64,000 nucleotides of DNA from assembly GCA_017163975.1 (NCBI GenBank), contig JAFFSR010000365.1, forward strand, positions 1,240,001 through 1,304,000, written 5' to 3'. A program made the translations under genes and the position numbers. The notes beneath the pieces were generated by a model. It saw only the letters and a program-made list of their open reading frames with translations. It was not told the DNA's origin and searched no databases. The DNA comes from Anastatus disparis. Its lineage: Eukaryota; Arthropoda; Insecta; Hymenoptera; Eupelmidae. This document shows positions 12,919 through 23,077 of the stretch, piece after piece. The first letter of the stretch is position 1, and each line of letters starts with the position of its first letter.

Positions 12919-14283
12919 ATGCCAGACAACACGAATGACGCTCAAAACCGAGACGGACAAGCCGATCCATCTATGCTGATGATGACGGCTATGGCGAATA
13001 GCTTCGCCTTACATAATGCCCTGCAGGGCCTGCGCAGTTTTGACGGGCATAATATGCCTTTAAAAGACTTTATACAAGATGTTCGCAATGGAAAAGAATA
13101 TGTGCCTGCAGGAAGTGAAGGACAGTATGTCAAGGCCGTGCTAACGAAGTTGCGGGGAAATGCTAGAGACTGCACATATGGACATTCCTTTGCCAACATC
13201 GACAGCCTAGTGAATCATTTGAAGACTAGATTCACACCAGGCAAGATGTATACTTACTATACTACCAAGATAAATGACATGAGGATGAAACAAGGAGAAA
13301 CTGTTGGAGATTTCTACGATCGACTTAACATTCTGCTCAGTGGGGCTAAGAATGTTCTAAAGGACGACATCCCAGGAGCGACTGATGCTAACCTGAACGA
13401 CATGATAAAACCTTTAGAATACGCGGCAAAGGACATCTTCATAAGAGGACTACCTGCCGATATATCTGTACAAGTGGATGGGAAAAATCCCGCCACCCTA
13501 GCTGACGCTTATAAAGATGCAGCGCGTATAGAAACTCGCATGGAAGCAAAAATACTGCCGGACACCAGATATAAATTTCATGGGCAAATGCCCAAGGTAA
13601 ACTGGGAACAGACCGAATTTTCGGCCGAAAATCATTGGAAGCCAAGAAATCCGATCAACAACTGGAATAATGGACAAAACAGGCATCAAAGCCAAAACTA
13701 CGCATCTCAACCCATGGTGAATAATAATACTCCGCCTGGATTCCAGCAGAGGCAGGGACGCACAAACTATAATGTGCAAAGGACCAATCAACCTCAAATC
13801 AGACAAATATCACAGAATTATAACGTGAATAACTCACCACAGAGGTTTAATCAAAATCATTATACGCCTCGACCGCAGTATACCCAGAAACAGCAGCAGA
13901 TGTTCTCACAGGACGCTCGTTTATACAACCCTTATGTGCCCGGAGGACAGCGACCCTCGACTAATTATCAGCAACCACAAGGGTATGAGCCTGGATATAA
14001 TGCTTATAGAACACCTAATAACTATAACCGGATGCCTCCAAATCAGACTGAAGCTCCACGACAATCTGCATTCAATAATCAGCCTGCTTTAAACTGGCAG
14101 CTGGCTCGTCGCAACCAAGAGTCGACGAGCCAGAAACAAGTGACACCAAGCTCATCTCAACCTGTAATACCGAATGCATCTCAACCACCGACTCAGCAGA
14201 ACTCAACACAGGTGATGTTGATAAACGAGACTGCAAACGAGTTTCCATGTATAGGGGACTTACTGACAACGATAGTGAAGTAG
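12919..14283 (+). CDS. gag: Gag protein of Gypsy/errantivirus-like element
   Basis: Structural polyprotein of 454 residues from the first ATG; in-frame sequence extends slightly upstream without an ATG. The first ~220 residues fit the helical Gypsy Gag capsid region, with FDGHNMPLKDFIQDV near residue 41 and an FYDRLNILLSGAKNVL segment. The last ~200 residues are Q/N/P-rich low complexity. No CCHC zinc knuckle is present, as in many insect errantivirus Gags. The frame is fully open, in contrast to pol. It overlaps pol by 37 nt at 14,247-14,283 with pol in the -1 frame, which fits frameshift expression. I saw no canonical slippery heptamer with confidence. The protein is expected to assemble intracellular particles that package the element RNA. 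Confidence 0.85.
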   Translation: MPDNTNDAQNRDGQADPSMLMMTAMANSFALHNALQGLRSFDGHNMPLKDFIQDVRNGKEYVPAGSEGQYVKAVLTKLRGNARDCTYGHSFANIDSLVNHLKTRFTPGKMYTYYTTKINDMRMKQGETVGDFYDRLNILLSGAKNVLKDDIPGATDANLNDMIKPLEYAAKDIFIRGLPADISVQVDGKNPATLADAYKDAARIETRMEAKILPDTRYKFHGQMPKVNWEQTEFSAENHWKPRNPINNWNNGQNRHQSQNYASQPMVNNNTPPGFQQRQGRTNYNVQRTNQPQIRQISQNYNVNNSPQRFNQNHYTPRPQYTQKQQQMFSQDARLYNPYVPGGQRPSTNYQQPQGYEPGYNAYRTPNNYNRMPPNQTEAPRQSAFNNQPALNWQLARRNQESTSQKQVTPSSSQPVIPNASQPPTQQNSTQVMLINETANEFPCIGDLLTTIVK

Positions 14284-16712
14284 ACGAACCTACAGCTATC
14301 AGATTATATGTGACTGAAGGGAAACAACCTTGGATGACCTTCATGATTGATAACGGTGCAGCGGTAAATTTAATAAAGTGCACTGCTTTACGCGACGATA
14401 TACCATACGATCCTACTCGAAGCACTGAGTTGAGTGGTATTACGAAGGAATGCATAAAAACGTATGGTACCACTTGGCTTACTCTAAGGAAAAGACCAGT
14501 AAAATTCCATCTAGTAGGACCGACATTTCCCATCGATCAGGATGGGTTAATAGGCAGACGCTACCTTAAGGAAGAAGATGCCGTTATATCTTATTATAAC
14601 CACGCGCTCATGATATCTGGAGACGCCATGCATCCCATTCCCTTTATCGATCAAGAGCAGGATAAGACCAACTATACTAATGATGCTACCCATGGCAGTT
14701 CCATCGACCAATTAGACACTTCAGGGGATTCTTTGAGCGAAACTGCAACCCATTACTGCATTCCTCGTAGAAGCAGGCAAATATTGGAAATAAATCTAAA
14801 AAACACCCCTCTAAAAGAAGGATATTTACCCCGAATTGATGTAGGTAATGACCAGGTGTTTCTCGGAGAAGGACTTGTCAGCAATGACAATGGAAAATGT
14901 AGAATCTTTGTAATAAACACCAGTGAAGAGGATGCCTTCATAAGTATAAATCCTAGAGAGATCCTACCTTTTGAATATGTGGACCCTGATTTTTATTCAG
15001 ATACCATGACCGAGACTGATGAAGGGCGTATCACCACCCCTTATCAACGAGTGCAAAAACTCCTGGACATCATGGCATTGGACCATCTAAACCATGAGGA
15101 AAAGGCACATGTAGAAAAATTACTCACTGAATATCATGATGTATTTCTTCTACCGGGAGATCCTCTACCAGTTACCCATTTAACTGAGCATAGGATACCA
15201 ACGACCGACGATATTCCAATAAATACTAAATATTGGCATCCGCCTATTCATAAACAAGTGATAAAAGACGAAGTAGCCAAGAAACTCAAGGACGGGGTTA
15301 TCGGACCATCTTGGTCACCTTCAAATAATCCAGTTGTGATAGTGCCTAAGAAACCTGACAAACACGGAAACCCGCGTTGGCGTATGGTCATCGACTTCCG
15401 TAATCTTAATAAGAAGACAATAGGGGATGCTTATCCATTGCCAAACATAACTGACATTTTGGACCAACTTGGAGGGTCAGTCTATTATTCAGTATTCGAC
15501 TTGGCTCATGGGTACCAGCAACTACCTTTACATGAGGACGATCGTTGGAAGAGTGCGTTCACCACTCCCAACGGACACTACCAGTACACACGTCTTCCTG
15601 AGGGCCTCAAGGGGGCGCCCGCAACGTTTCAACGTATGGTCGATAAAATATTGCTAGGACTACAAAATACGGAGATGCTAGTATATTTAGACGACACTAT
15701 CATTTACTCCAAGGACTTACACAAGCATGAAAGGAAAACTCGTGAGTTTTTCAAACGCCTCAGAGCAGCGAATCTTGCGCTCCAGCCAGAAAAAGTGGAA
15801 TTCTTGAGAAAAGAAGTGACCTTTTTAGGCCATATAATCAGTGAGAAAGGCGTTGAACCAGACCCCGGGAAAATCAAAGCAGTCCAGGAATTCCCGACGC
15901 CAAAAACACCTAAAAATATTCGACAATTCCTAGGCTTAGCTGGATACTATAGACGTTTCATAAAGGATTTCTCTAAAATCACCAGACCTCTGTCGAACTT
16001 ACTAAAAAAGGACGCAAAATTCGAGTGGGGGGAGGCCCAGGAGCAGAGTTTTCAAGATTTAAAAGGACATCTTGTTAAGCAACCAATACTGATTTTTCCT
16101 GATTTTAACAAGACTTTTACTTTAACTACCGACGCGTCTGACTATGCTATTGGAGCGGTGTTGAGTCATGAAAAGGATGGTTTCGACCATTCTGTAGCAT
16201 ATCTGTCGCGACTACTGAACCAGGCAGAAAGGAATTACTGTACCACAGACAAAGAATGTCTAGCAGCACTATATGCCATGCACCATTTCAGACCTTACCT
16301 ACTAAGCAGGGAATTCATACTTCAAGCAGATCATGAACCCTTAAACTGGATGCACAATCGGAAAGACCCAGGGCAAAGACTGATGCGGTGGATGATGAAA
16401 TTAACTGATTATACTTATAAATTCAGATACAAGCCAGGCAGATTAAACACCAATGCTGACGCCTTGTCAAGAAATCCAGTTGAAACACCGACCGAGCAGG
16501 AGATTAATGAACGATATCCAAGGCTAAGAATTTTGACTTTAGACAGGAAAGGCAAGAAAACTTTAGAAGGACTACCAGTTGCTGAAACTGACCTTCGCAT
16601 ACTCTCGGACCATCTGTTTCTAAACCAGAACCGCCGGTGCCACCAAAAAGACGGGGAAGACCACCAGGTCCCCTTAACAGACGAAAATTACCTGAACTCG
16701 AGCACAGCGTAG
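14247..16712 (+). pseudogene. pol: Pol, first part: protease, reverse transcriptase, RNase H (frame broken after RNase H)
   Basis: An 821-codon open frame. The aspartic protease motif is at residues 33-44 (FMIDNGAAVNLI), with Asn where the active site normally has Thr or Ser (D-T/S-G), a likely inactivating change. The reverse transcriptase follows with FDLAHGYQQLPL and the catalytic YLDD box at nt 15,684-15,695. RNase H shows TDASDYAIGAVL, the DKECLAAL glutamate and the QADHEPL aspartate. The frame ends because of a one-base-type frameshift near 16,640; the reading continues in another frame with PPKRRGRPPGP. RT and RNase H look intact. It would copy the genomic RNA within the particle. Assignment to Gypsy is secure from the RT and the domain order. 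Confidence 0.9.
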
Positions 16713-17899
16713 TAGCTCAAAGAACTCGATCTAAGCAAGTAACGCCGCCAAAAGCAACGAGTGGTGTTCAGCAAGGACGAGTAACAAAACCAACAGCCAC
16801 CCGAACTAAACCAGCGTACCGGGAAACACTTGCGAGTCAAGCTCGCAAGGCTGTGACCAATAAGGACATGCTGAGTAACTTGACAGCTACTGATATATCA
16901 AGTGATCGCAGTAGTAAATTTAGTGTAACTTCAACCAAAAGCAAGAGATTAATGAAGAAGAAAACTACTACCGTCTCTGACACTGAAAGCGAGGCAAGCA
17001 CTTCTTACACCAACGACCGACCTTCTATAAAAGATCCACGACAAACTTGCCTCCGGAATTTTTCTACCACTGAAGTTGAAGAACCATCCATTTCACCAAG
17101 AAATGTCGAAAGAAATAAAACGACTGAAGTCAGTAACCCTTGCATCATACGAATGGAAGCTGTACAACCAAGTGATACAGGTGAAGGAACAGATATAGAC
17201 TGTGAAGATAGTCAGTTGGAATTTACAACTACTACACCTACTAAAAATCAATCCGCGGAAAGTAAAACAAACGCCAGTGACTCCCGCGTTAATATTTCAG
17301 ACCTGCCTTTATACGAAGAAATGACTCCGAAATCGATTTTGTCATCAACAGGGATAAATGATTTTAGTCAAGGCCAAGACAATCGACATGACCTTGCTGT
17401 GACCTTACCTGCAAGCACCACCAAACTCATCGCTGCAGACAAACATCGTATTAGGCGCGACTGTACCCACAAATCCAGAAAATTGGAACAAAGTCTCCAG
17501 GACTACTGGTTTAACACAGGGGACTGGTTGTTTGTAGAAAAGAATGAAGATTCGCCTGTAAAACCATTGCCGAAGTATTTTTCCGAAGATGAGGAACCAA
17601 CACCTTCCCAACGGGAAATTCTAGATAAGATGGCAGCAAAATTAACGCTTACAGAAATAAGCAGAAACTCGGCAAAGGAAAAATCAATCACGATTGACAA
17701 ACCAGGGGCAGTGGAACAAGGACCCTCTCTGGACACTGCAATACCAACAACCTTGCCATTATTGTCAGAAACTCATGAAATTGTGAGTACTGCAAAGCAC
17801 ACTGTCGAAAATTTCATAACGGACCTAGAAGCAGGTTCTGAAGAAGCTGATATCGAAGATAACCTAGACTCCTCTATAATTCCGCGATCACATGAGTGA
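16637..17899 (+). pseudogene. Pol, linker part: long low-complexity insert with AT-hook
   Basis: A 420-codon open stretch lying between RNase H and integrase in the integrase frame. It starts with an AT-hook-like KRRGRPPGP (nt 16,646-16,672). Ser/Thr/Glu/Lys-rich sequence with no recognisable fold follows. A TGA at 17,897-17,899 ends it, but the same frame reopens at once (17,900) into the integrase part, so the TGA looks like a point nonsense mutation in one ancestral Pol. RNase H ends near 16,480 and the integrase zinc finger begins near 18,626. The insert is therefore roughly 700 residues, far longer than the short connection usual in Gypsy Pol proteins. A role in chromatin targeting through the AT-hook is only inference. 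Confidence 0.7.
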
Positions 17900-19624
17900 G
17901 CGTTATCAACCACACCCAGTGTACGACCAGCTGTGCCGAGACATAGTAGCACTCCCAGGACTATCAGAAAACCAATACCAAAACACAACTTGCAGGCAAT
18001 CCCAGAAGTAACTGAAAGATCGGTTAACATTGAATATTCTAAAGCACCGGATGACGTTATGGGTGTAATTTTACCTAACCCATGGACTTGGAGTGATAAC
18101 CCACTTACCTCTGATGCGAGTACAACGAAGGCTGTCATATCTGACGACGGGGTTCAAGTAATAAAACCCACCAGGCATTGCCTCACATACCAACGGGATA
18201 ATATTATTCATTTTATCTCTGGTGATTGCGACCGTCACGATCCAATAACAAAACTATTCAATGACATTGGAGCATTAGAACGAAGGGATATAAAAAGACG
18301 AAAACCTAAGAAGGGCAATATCATTATCACTCCTTATAAGCAGCACAAAATATTTTCATTGGTAGTTAAGGACTACGAGGAGGATTCGTTAGATTGCGAG
18401 GATTTGCGTAATCTCTTACAACAATCGATTGACATATTCCAAAAGCAAAACATTGCTACCGTTAGAATATCAAGAACGAGTAAGGTGACTAACCATCTAG
18501 CACCTGGAACACTTAGTGACATTTTAAGGGAAGAGTTTCAGAACACGGGCATTCTTATAACCCTGTGCTACGGAAAATCTGAATATCTTACAGAGGAGCA
18601 AAGAAATCCAATCATTTCTACTTTGCATGACAGCTTGATAGGTGGTCATAAAGGCATAAATCAAACTTATGCTAAAATCAGAGAAAGATATTATTGGCCA
18701 GGCATGAGAAATGATATTTTAGATTATGTACGAAAGTGCTCCATTTGTAAACAACACAAAATAGATCGGACTAACAGAAAAGCTCCTATGGTAATCACCG
18801 ACACACCACTAGACAGCTTCGACAAAGTCTCTATCGACACGGTGGGAAACCTAAGATTAACTACTTCGGGGAATCGCCACTTGCTGACGATGCAGTGCCA
18901 TCTGACTAAGTACGTCATAATTGTTCCTATTCCGAATATACGGGCAACGACTATAGCAGAGGTTCTAGCTAAAAATTTAATCTGCCAATTCGGAGCACCT
19001 AGAGCCATATTATCTGACAGGGGGACTAGTTTTATGTCCGACCTTATGGCGGCATTATTGCAACTACTCAAGGTAACCCAGTTATATTCTTCTGGTTACC
19101 GACCGCAGACTACTGGTGCATTGGAACGTAGCCATGCTCCTCTCGTGGACTTCATCAGAACGTACTCCGAACACTACGAGGACTGGGACCGTTTGGCACC
19201 ATTTGCCGCCTTTTCATACAATACAAGTGTTCATGCTTTGACGGGTTTTACACCATTTGAATTGGTGTATGGAAAGACTGCTCGTTTTCCGCTCAGAATA
19301 CCGTCTGAAGATCGGTTAGCGACATACAACCAGTATTTGACAGATCTTGTTAACAGACTGGAGGAGATGAAGTTAACAGCGGGACAAAACCAGGTGGAAA
19401 AGAAAATTCTTTCAAAAAAATACTACGACAAGAAGGTCAAGACATTCCAGCCAAAAATTGGACAATATGTATATATAAAGAATGAGCCCAGAACCTCAAA
19501 ATTTGAGTAATATTACTTGGCACCTTTAAAAATAATAGATATTCAAGGGCATAATAACATCTTGCTGGAAACGCCCGATCATAAAACTATATTGAAACAT
19601 ATCGATAAGGTTAAACTTGCTTAA
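17900..19624 (+). pseudogene. pol: Pol, integrase part (nonsense codon near C-terminus)
   Basis: Retroviral-type integrase. The HHCC zinc domain runs from the histidine at about 18,626 (HDSLIGGHKG) to CSICKQHK. The DDE core is complete: SIDTVG (about 18,832), LSDRGTSF (about 19,012) and GALERSH (about 19,113). The conserved FELVYGK segment follows. A TAA at 19,508-19,510 interrupts the frame. Downstream in the same frame a short C-terminal segment (YYLAPLKIIDI ... KVKLA) ends at 19,622-19,624; it resembles the usual Gypsy Pol tail, so the TAA is premature. Together with the upstream frameshift and TGA, this makes three disabling lesions in pol. The enzyme would join the DNA copy to the host genome. 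Confidence 0.85.
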
Positions 19625-19645
19625 CGAAAGTAACAATTCCATTAC

Positions 19646-19647
19646 AG
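19646..19647 (+). promoter_or_regulatory. Candidate splice acceptor ahead of env
   Basis: The sequence TTCCATTACAG precedes the env ATG by about 17 bases. Errantiviruses make env from a spliced subgenomic RNA with the acceptor just upstream of env, so this AG is a natural candidate. The matching donor was not located. Confidence 0.35.
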
Positions 19648-19663
19648 GCTCAGATACCTAGTT

Positions 19664-20014
19664 ATGAAGAGTTACGTCTTGACGACCCTAATCTCAGTGA
19701 TGACCTGGTGTGGACTGCAAACCACAGGATTGCCATCTCATAAACTGACGCCTTTAAACACTAATCCGGGCATTTATTATGAGAATATAGGTATTTTAAA
19801 GCTAAAACGAGCGGAATGGAAAATCCTTATACATGTGAATACCGACATAATTGACTCTCAAATAGACATAACCCAGGTTATAAATCTATCGATTAATAAC
19901 TGCTGGGAGCAACTCGCTAAATTAAAATGCCAACCTAAAATAGCTGACCAACGAACAACCGCTGTTGACAGTTACAGAGAGTGTTTAAAAGGTTTTGACA
20001 GCGAGGATTGCTAA
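19664..20014 (+). pseudogene. env: Env-like protein, N-terminal fragment
   Basis: A 116-codon frame opening with a hydrophobic signal peptide (MKSYVLTTLISVMTWCG). It continues with NPGIYYENIGIL and a following W, in a style like the ectodomain start of errantivirus and baculovirus F-type envelope proteins. It stops after about 116 residues, where family members continue for several hundred. The furin site and fusion-peptide region cannot be seen. The remainder of env appears at 20,106 in another frame after about 90 bp of non-coding sequence, so an internal deletion plus frame change has destroyed the gene. Identification rests on position, signal peptide and general resemblance. Confidence 0.65.
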
Positions 20015-20105
20015 AATGCGTTGAACTCGCATGTGCTATTAAGAAAACAGAGCCAAACACACCAATTTCAAAACCAAGCCAAGGAACCAACAAAGAGACC
20101 AGATA

Positions 20106-20678
20106 TTGCAGTTAAATGGGACTGGAAAAATTCAGATACCTGATGGTTGTACTGGTAGGACTACACAAGTGACCCTAGGAGGGATGACTACTCGTACAAG
20201 TACCGAGTTTTACACCTATCAACCTAAGCTACATCTGGAAATTACAGATGTATTGACAAAAAGTATTCCTGACCATCTTATGAAACCTAAGGAATTATTT
20301 CCAATTCTGCAACTTAAGGATGAATATCAATGGAACAATCGTGACGTGCAACAAATTTCATATAAACTAAAGGAAATAGCACAGCACAAATTAGACAGCA
20401 ATGGACTCCAACATACCGTGTATGGAAGTTACGGTTTGGGAATGCTGCTGTGTTTTGCAGTTATAATGCTAGCAGCCAAGACTATTAGATGCAGACGCAC
20501 CGTTGGAACCTACAAGCCACGGGAAAGAAAACGCTATCAACCTGAATCCTGCCGTGACCTAGAAATTATAACTACGGATTTAGAAAGTGACCGCTCACCT
20601 TCCACTGACAAGGACAAGACTACTACCACTGTTACGACACCGGGAGGGTTGCAACAAACAGCTTTAGTAGACAATTAG
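20106..20678 (+). pseudogene. env: Env-like protein, C-terminal fragment with membrane anchor
   Basis: A 190-codon open stretch beginning without a natural start. Near residue 110 there is a membrane-spanning segment (LGMLLCFAVIMLAA), immediately followed by a basic cluster (RCRR ... KPRERKRYQ) and a hydrophilic tail of about 60 residues. This is the topology expected for the stem, anchor and cytoplasmic tail of an errantivirus envelope protein. The central ectodomain is missing between this and the N-terminal fragment. The frame differs from the N-terminal part, so no full envelope protein can be made from this copy. Confidence 0.65.
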
Positions 20679-20724
20679 TGAATAACTTTTGACGTCTCTA
20701 TTTCTAGACGAACATCGCATCAGG

Positions 20725-21648
20725 ATGTCAAGAAATGAGATCTTGCAATTGACCAACAGAAAAGACCAGACCCTTTGGGAAATCATCCGAGATCTCGAAA
20801 GACAAGGGCCTGTTAAACAGATCACGACGCTAGAATACGTTAACCATAAGTATACTAGACTCCAAATAAAATTTTTCGACCATTCTACTGTAGAAAACTC
20901 TACACCTAAAGATCAAACTTATTCTCAAACTATTGACCCTAACCGACTTTTTTGTCTTGTCACAAAAAATGACACTGTACAGACTTTAGCTTCTGTATTT
21001 AGACCTTATGGATTATTAGACTACGTACATGTTACTCGTGGAAAGATGACTGGAAACCGGTACGGATACGTAAGATTTATACATAAGACTGACGCTCAAA
21101 CAGCTTTGCTACAGACCCGTAGTCAATACGGAGCAAGACAAGCCAAGCCTTTACGACAGAAACGTAAACGGAATGAAACTCATAACATCTGGACTAGGTG
21201 CAGTAATTGTAACCATGACATTACAACACAATATAGACGCACGCATATGCTGTTGTGCCATGACCAACAACCCCAGACAGACGGTTCCGAAAGACGGCAT
21301 GATGACCACATTTACTTTATATGCAACCTGTGTAAAAAACCAATTACAGGTAACTACGCATTGCATAGTAAAGACTGCGTTCACGCGCAAGACATACCTA
21401 TACTACCGGAGACCACCTTTAACCAGGTGTCCGTTGCGACTGAGTTACAACCTAACTCATTGACATGGGCAGACGTGGCTACCAATAGTGCGGCCCCGCC
21501 CACCGTTTCTATACCTTGCGACAATGCTAAAATGCATTCTCTTTCCTTGACGGAGTATAAACTGCTCCAACTGGCAATACGCCTCATCCTTAATCCTGCA
21601 GAACCCAAACCGCTTGCTTTGCGTTTAGAAAACTTAGAACTTGACTAA
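20725..21648 (+). CDS. Fourth ORF: RRM plus two CCHC-like zinc fingers
   Basis: An intact frame of 307 residues from the first ATG, beginning 47 bp after env. An RNA-recognition motif spans about nt 20,941-21,123. RNP2-like RLFCLV lies at the start, a helix (VQTLASVFRPYG) follows, and RNP1-like RYGYVRF is at 21,058-21,078. A basic RQKRKRN stretch that could be a nuclear localisation signal follows. Two fingers come next: C-x2-C-x11-H-x3-C (from CSNC) and C-x2-C-x10-H-x3-C (from CNLC). The C-terminal ~80 residues are unremarkable. RRM is a well-known single-stranded RNA-binding fold; its presence as an ORF downstream of env in a Gypsy element is unusual to my knowledge. A role in genomic RNA export, packaging or translation is inferred. 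It stays open while pol and env are broken. Confidence 0.75.
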   Translation: MSRNEILQLTNRKDQTLWEIIRDLERQGPVKQITTLEYVNHKYTRLQIKFFDHSTVENSTPKDQTYSQTIDPNRLFCLVTKNDTVQTLASVFRPYGLLDYVHVTRGKMTGNRYGYVRFIHKTDAQTALLQTRSQYGARQAKPLRQKRKRNETHNIWTRCSNCNHDITTQYRRTHMLLCHDQQPQTDGSERRHDDHIYFICNLCKKPITGNYALHSKDCVHAQDIPILPETTFNQVSVATELQPNSLTWADVATNSAAPPTVSIPCDNAKMHSLSLTEYKLLQLAIRLILNPAEPKPLALRLENLELD

Positions 21649-22461
21649 CAATTCAAATAAATTTTTTTTTATTATTTTTACTATTGCTAATTAACATGTA
21701 AATAGCATTTAATTAACCAGTGCATGCGACTAACCCGACAAACCACCATAACAACATTTTAATACACTTTTGTTTTAGGTAATGAAACAAGAAGCAAACT
21801 CCGACAACTGCCAGTATAAACTGCTGGCATATACCCACATCAACCGCCCAAGGTAGGGCCATGTTCAACCAATGTGTATATCTACGTTATGGGGCAGCGA
21901 TAAAAACAAAAATCAACCCATCTACAGGGGGAGCAAACGGAAGAGGACCCCGCTCCTCCTGTGAAGACGGTACGTCACCCTCTCAAGACGCCAACAGAAG
22001 ATAAAAAAAAAAGAGAAGGGAATTCTCCTCTTCAAACAAACATTTAAAATAAAATGTTTCAAATCTTGATCGAAAACTTTTTTTTTTTTTAGTTCAATTT
22101 ATAATTTTTTTTCTTTGCGTAAAATTACCGTAAAATCATTTCCTTTTTCTCTTAATTTTAAAAATGTTGCAAACGTTAAAGAAATTCTTAGTTTTAACTT
22201 ATTTACCTACTGCACTTAGATTATATTTCTATTCAAATCAACAATTGTAAAGCGGAATCCCTATCCCTTCCTAAATGTTTAAAATTTTACCAAGCCAACC
22301 CACCTTATGATATAAGCTGTCATCAACCATTTCTACCATCCGCTATTTTGTATAATTATTATGTATATTTAACTTTGTGATGCAGGTTTTCTTGGATTCT
22401 CATGCTTGCTCCTGCATGACCTTCTACTACCGGGGACGGCAGTTTTTTTTAGTAAGGGGGG
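21649..22461 (+). other. 3' untranslated region and polypurine tract of the Gypsy element
   Basis: A non-coding stretch after ORF4. It contains a T-rich run (about 22,080-22,090) and a short GC hairpin near 21,935-21,960 (GGAAGAGG...CTCCTCCT). It ends in the polypurine tract AGTAAGGGGGG at 22,451-22,461, which would prime plus-strand DNA synthesis next to the LTR. Confidence 0.55.
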
Positions 22462-23077
22462 TGTTAAGTGACAAAATTTTCGCCTCCTAATTTTCTTTAT
22501 TTATCTATTAATTCTTAAATTTATTCTTTTAATTTATTACAATGATGAAGAGAAATGGGTCTTAAAAGCATCAAGGCCAATTTCTTTTCACGTTGTTATC
22601 AATTTTCCAAGAAGCCAAGCTCGATCGTTGACGGGAGCCTTTGCTTCGTCTCCACTCTTTCTCTACGTCGTTGAGTTGAAGTGGGGACTTAGCGTCGGTT
22701 CCCATGCATAAGACGGGCGAGAGCAACGAGGAGAGAGGACTACCTTTCTCTGTCTCCGCGCTCTCTCCCACAACAACAAAAAACGTTTGAAGCTGGCTTG
22801 AAGACGGATTGTCAAGCGAAGAAAAATCTTTTTGAAAGAGACACGCGCGACCAGGCCTAAGAGCAGTACGTGTATGCTGCAGCCCGCGAGGCTGCAGCTG
22901 CAACTTCAAATTTCAACCTTGTCACTGTTTAGCTTTGTAACTAACTCGAATTTTCATATAAGTTTATACATCATCAGCATTTCCAGTCAATAATAAATTT
23001 TCTTTTTCTTTTTCTCGTGTGTTTTGTTTCTAAATTTAATCAATAAACTGAAAGTTATAATCCTCAATTAATTAACA
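22462..23077 (+). repeat. 3' LTR of the Gypsy element
   Basis: It starts TGTTAAGTGAC directly after the polypurine tract and can end at ATTAATTAACA, whose reverse complement TGTTAATTAAT partly matches the start; this gives about 616 bp. It has a GC-richer central block (22,600-22,900) and AATAAA at 22,990 and 23,041, consistent with a U3-R-U5 layout. The exact right end is uncertain because no partner LTR was found. Confidence 0.55.

Larger units (their letters stand above)
12860..23077 (+). mobile_element. Errantivirus-like Gypsy LTR retroelement with a fourth ORF
   Basis: The order is gag, pol (protease-RT-RNase H-linker-integrase), env and an extra RRM/zinc-finger ORF, then a polypurine tract and a 3' LTR. 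Gag and Pol are in different frames with a short overlap, as in insect errantiviruses, where -1 frameshifting makes Gag-Pol. Env carries a signal peptide and a C-terminal membrane segment. Pol has a frameshift and two nonsense codons, and env is broken, so this copy is not autonomous. Gag and ORF4 are uninterrupted. The 5' LTR was not found, so the left boundary given is only that of the coding region. Confidence 0.85.

Noticed and set aside
13498..14533. Minus-strand frames of 100-150 codons under gag and pol
   Set aside because: Shadows of the plus-strand retroelement genes; no motif.
21173..21463. Overlapping plus-strand frame inside ORF4
   Set aside because: An alternative frame of the RRM/zinc-finger ORF with no independent support.
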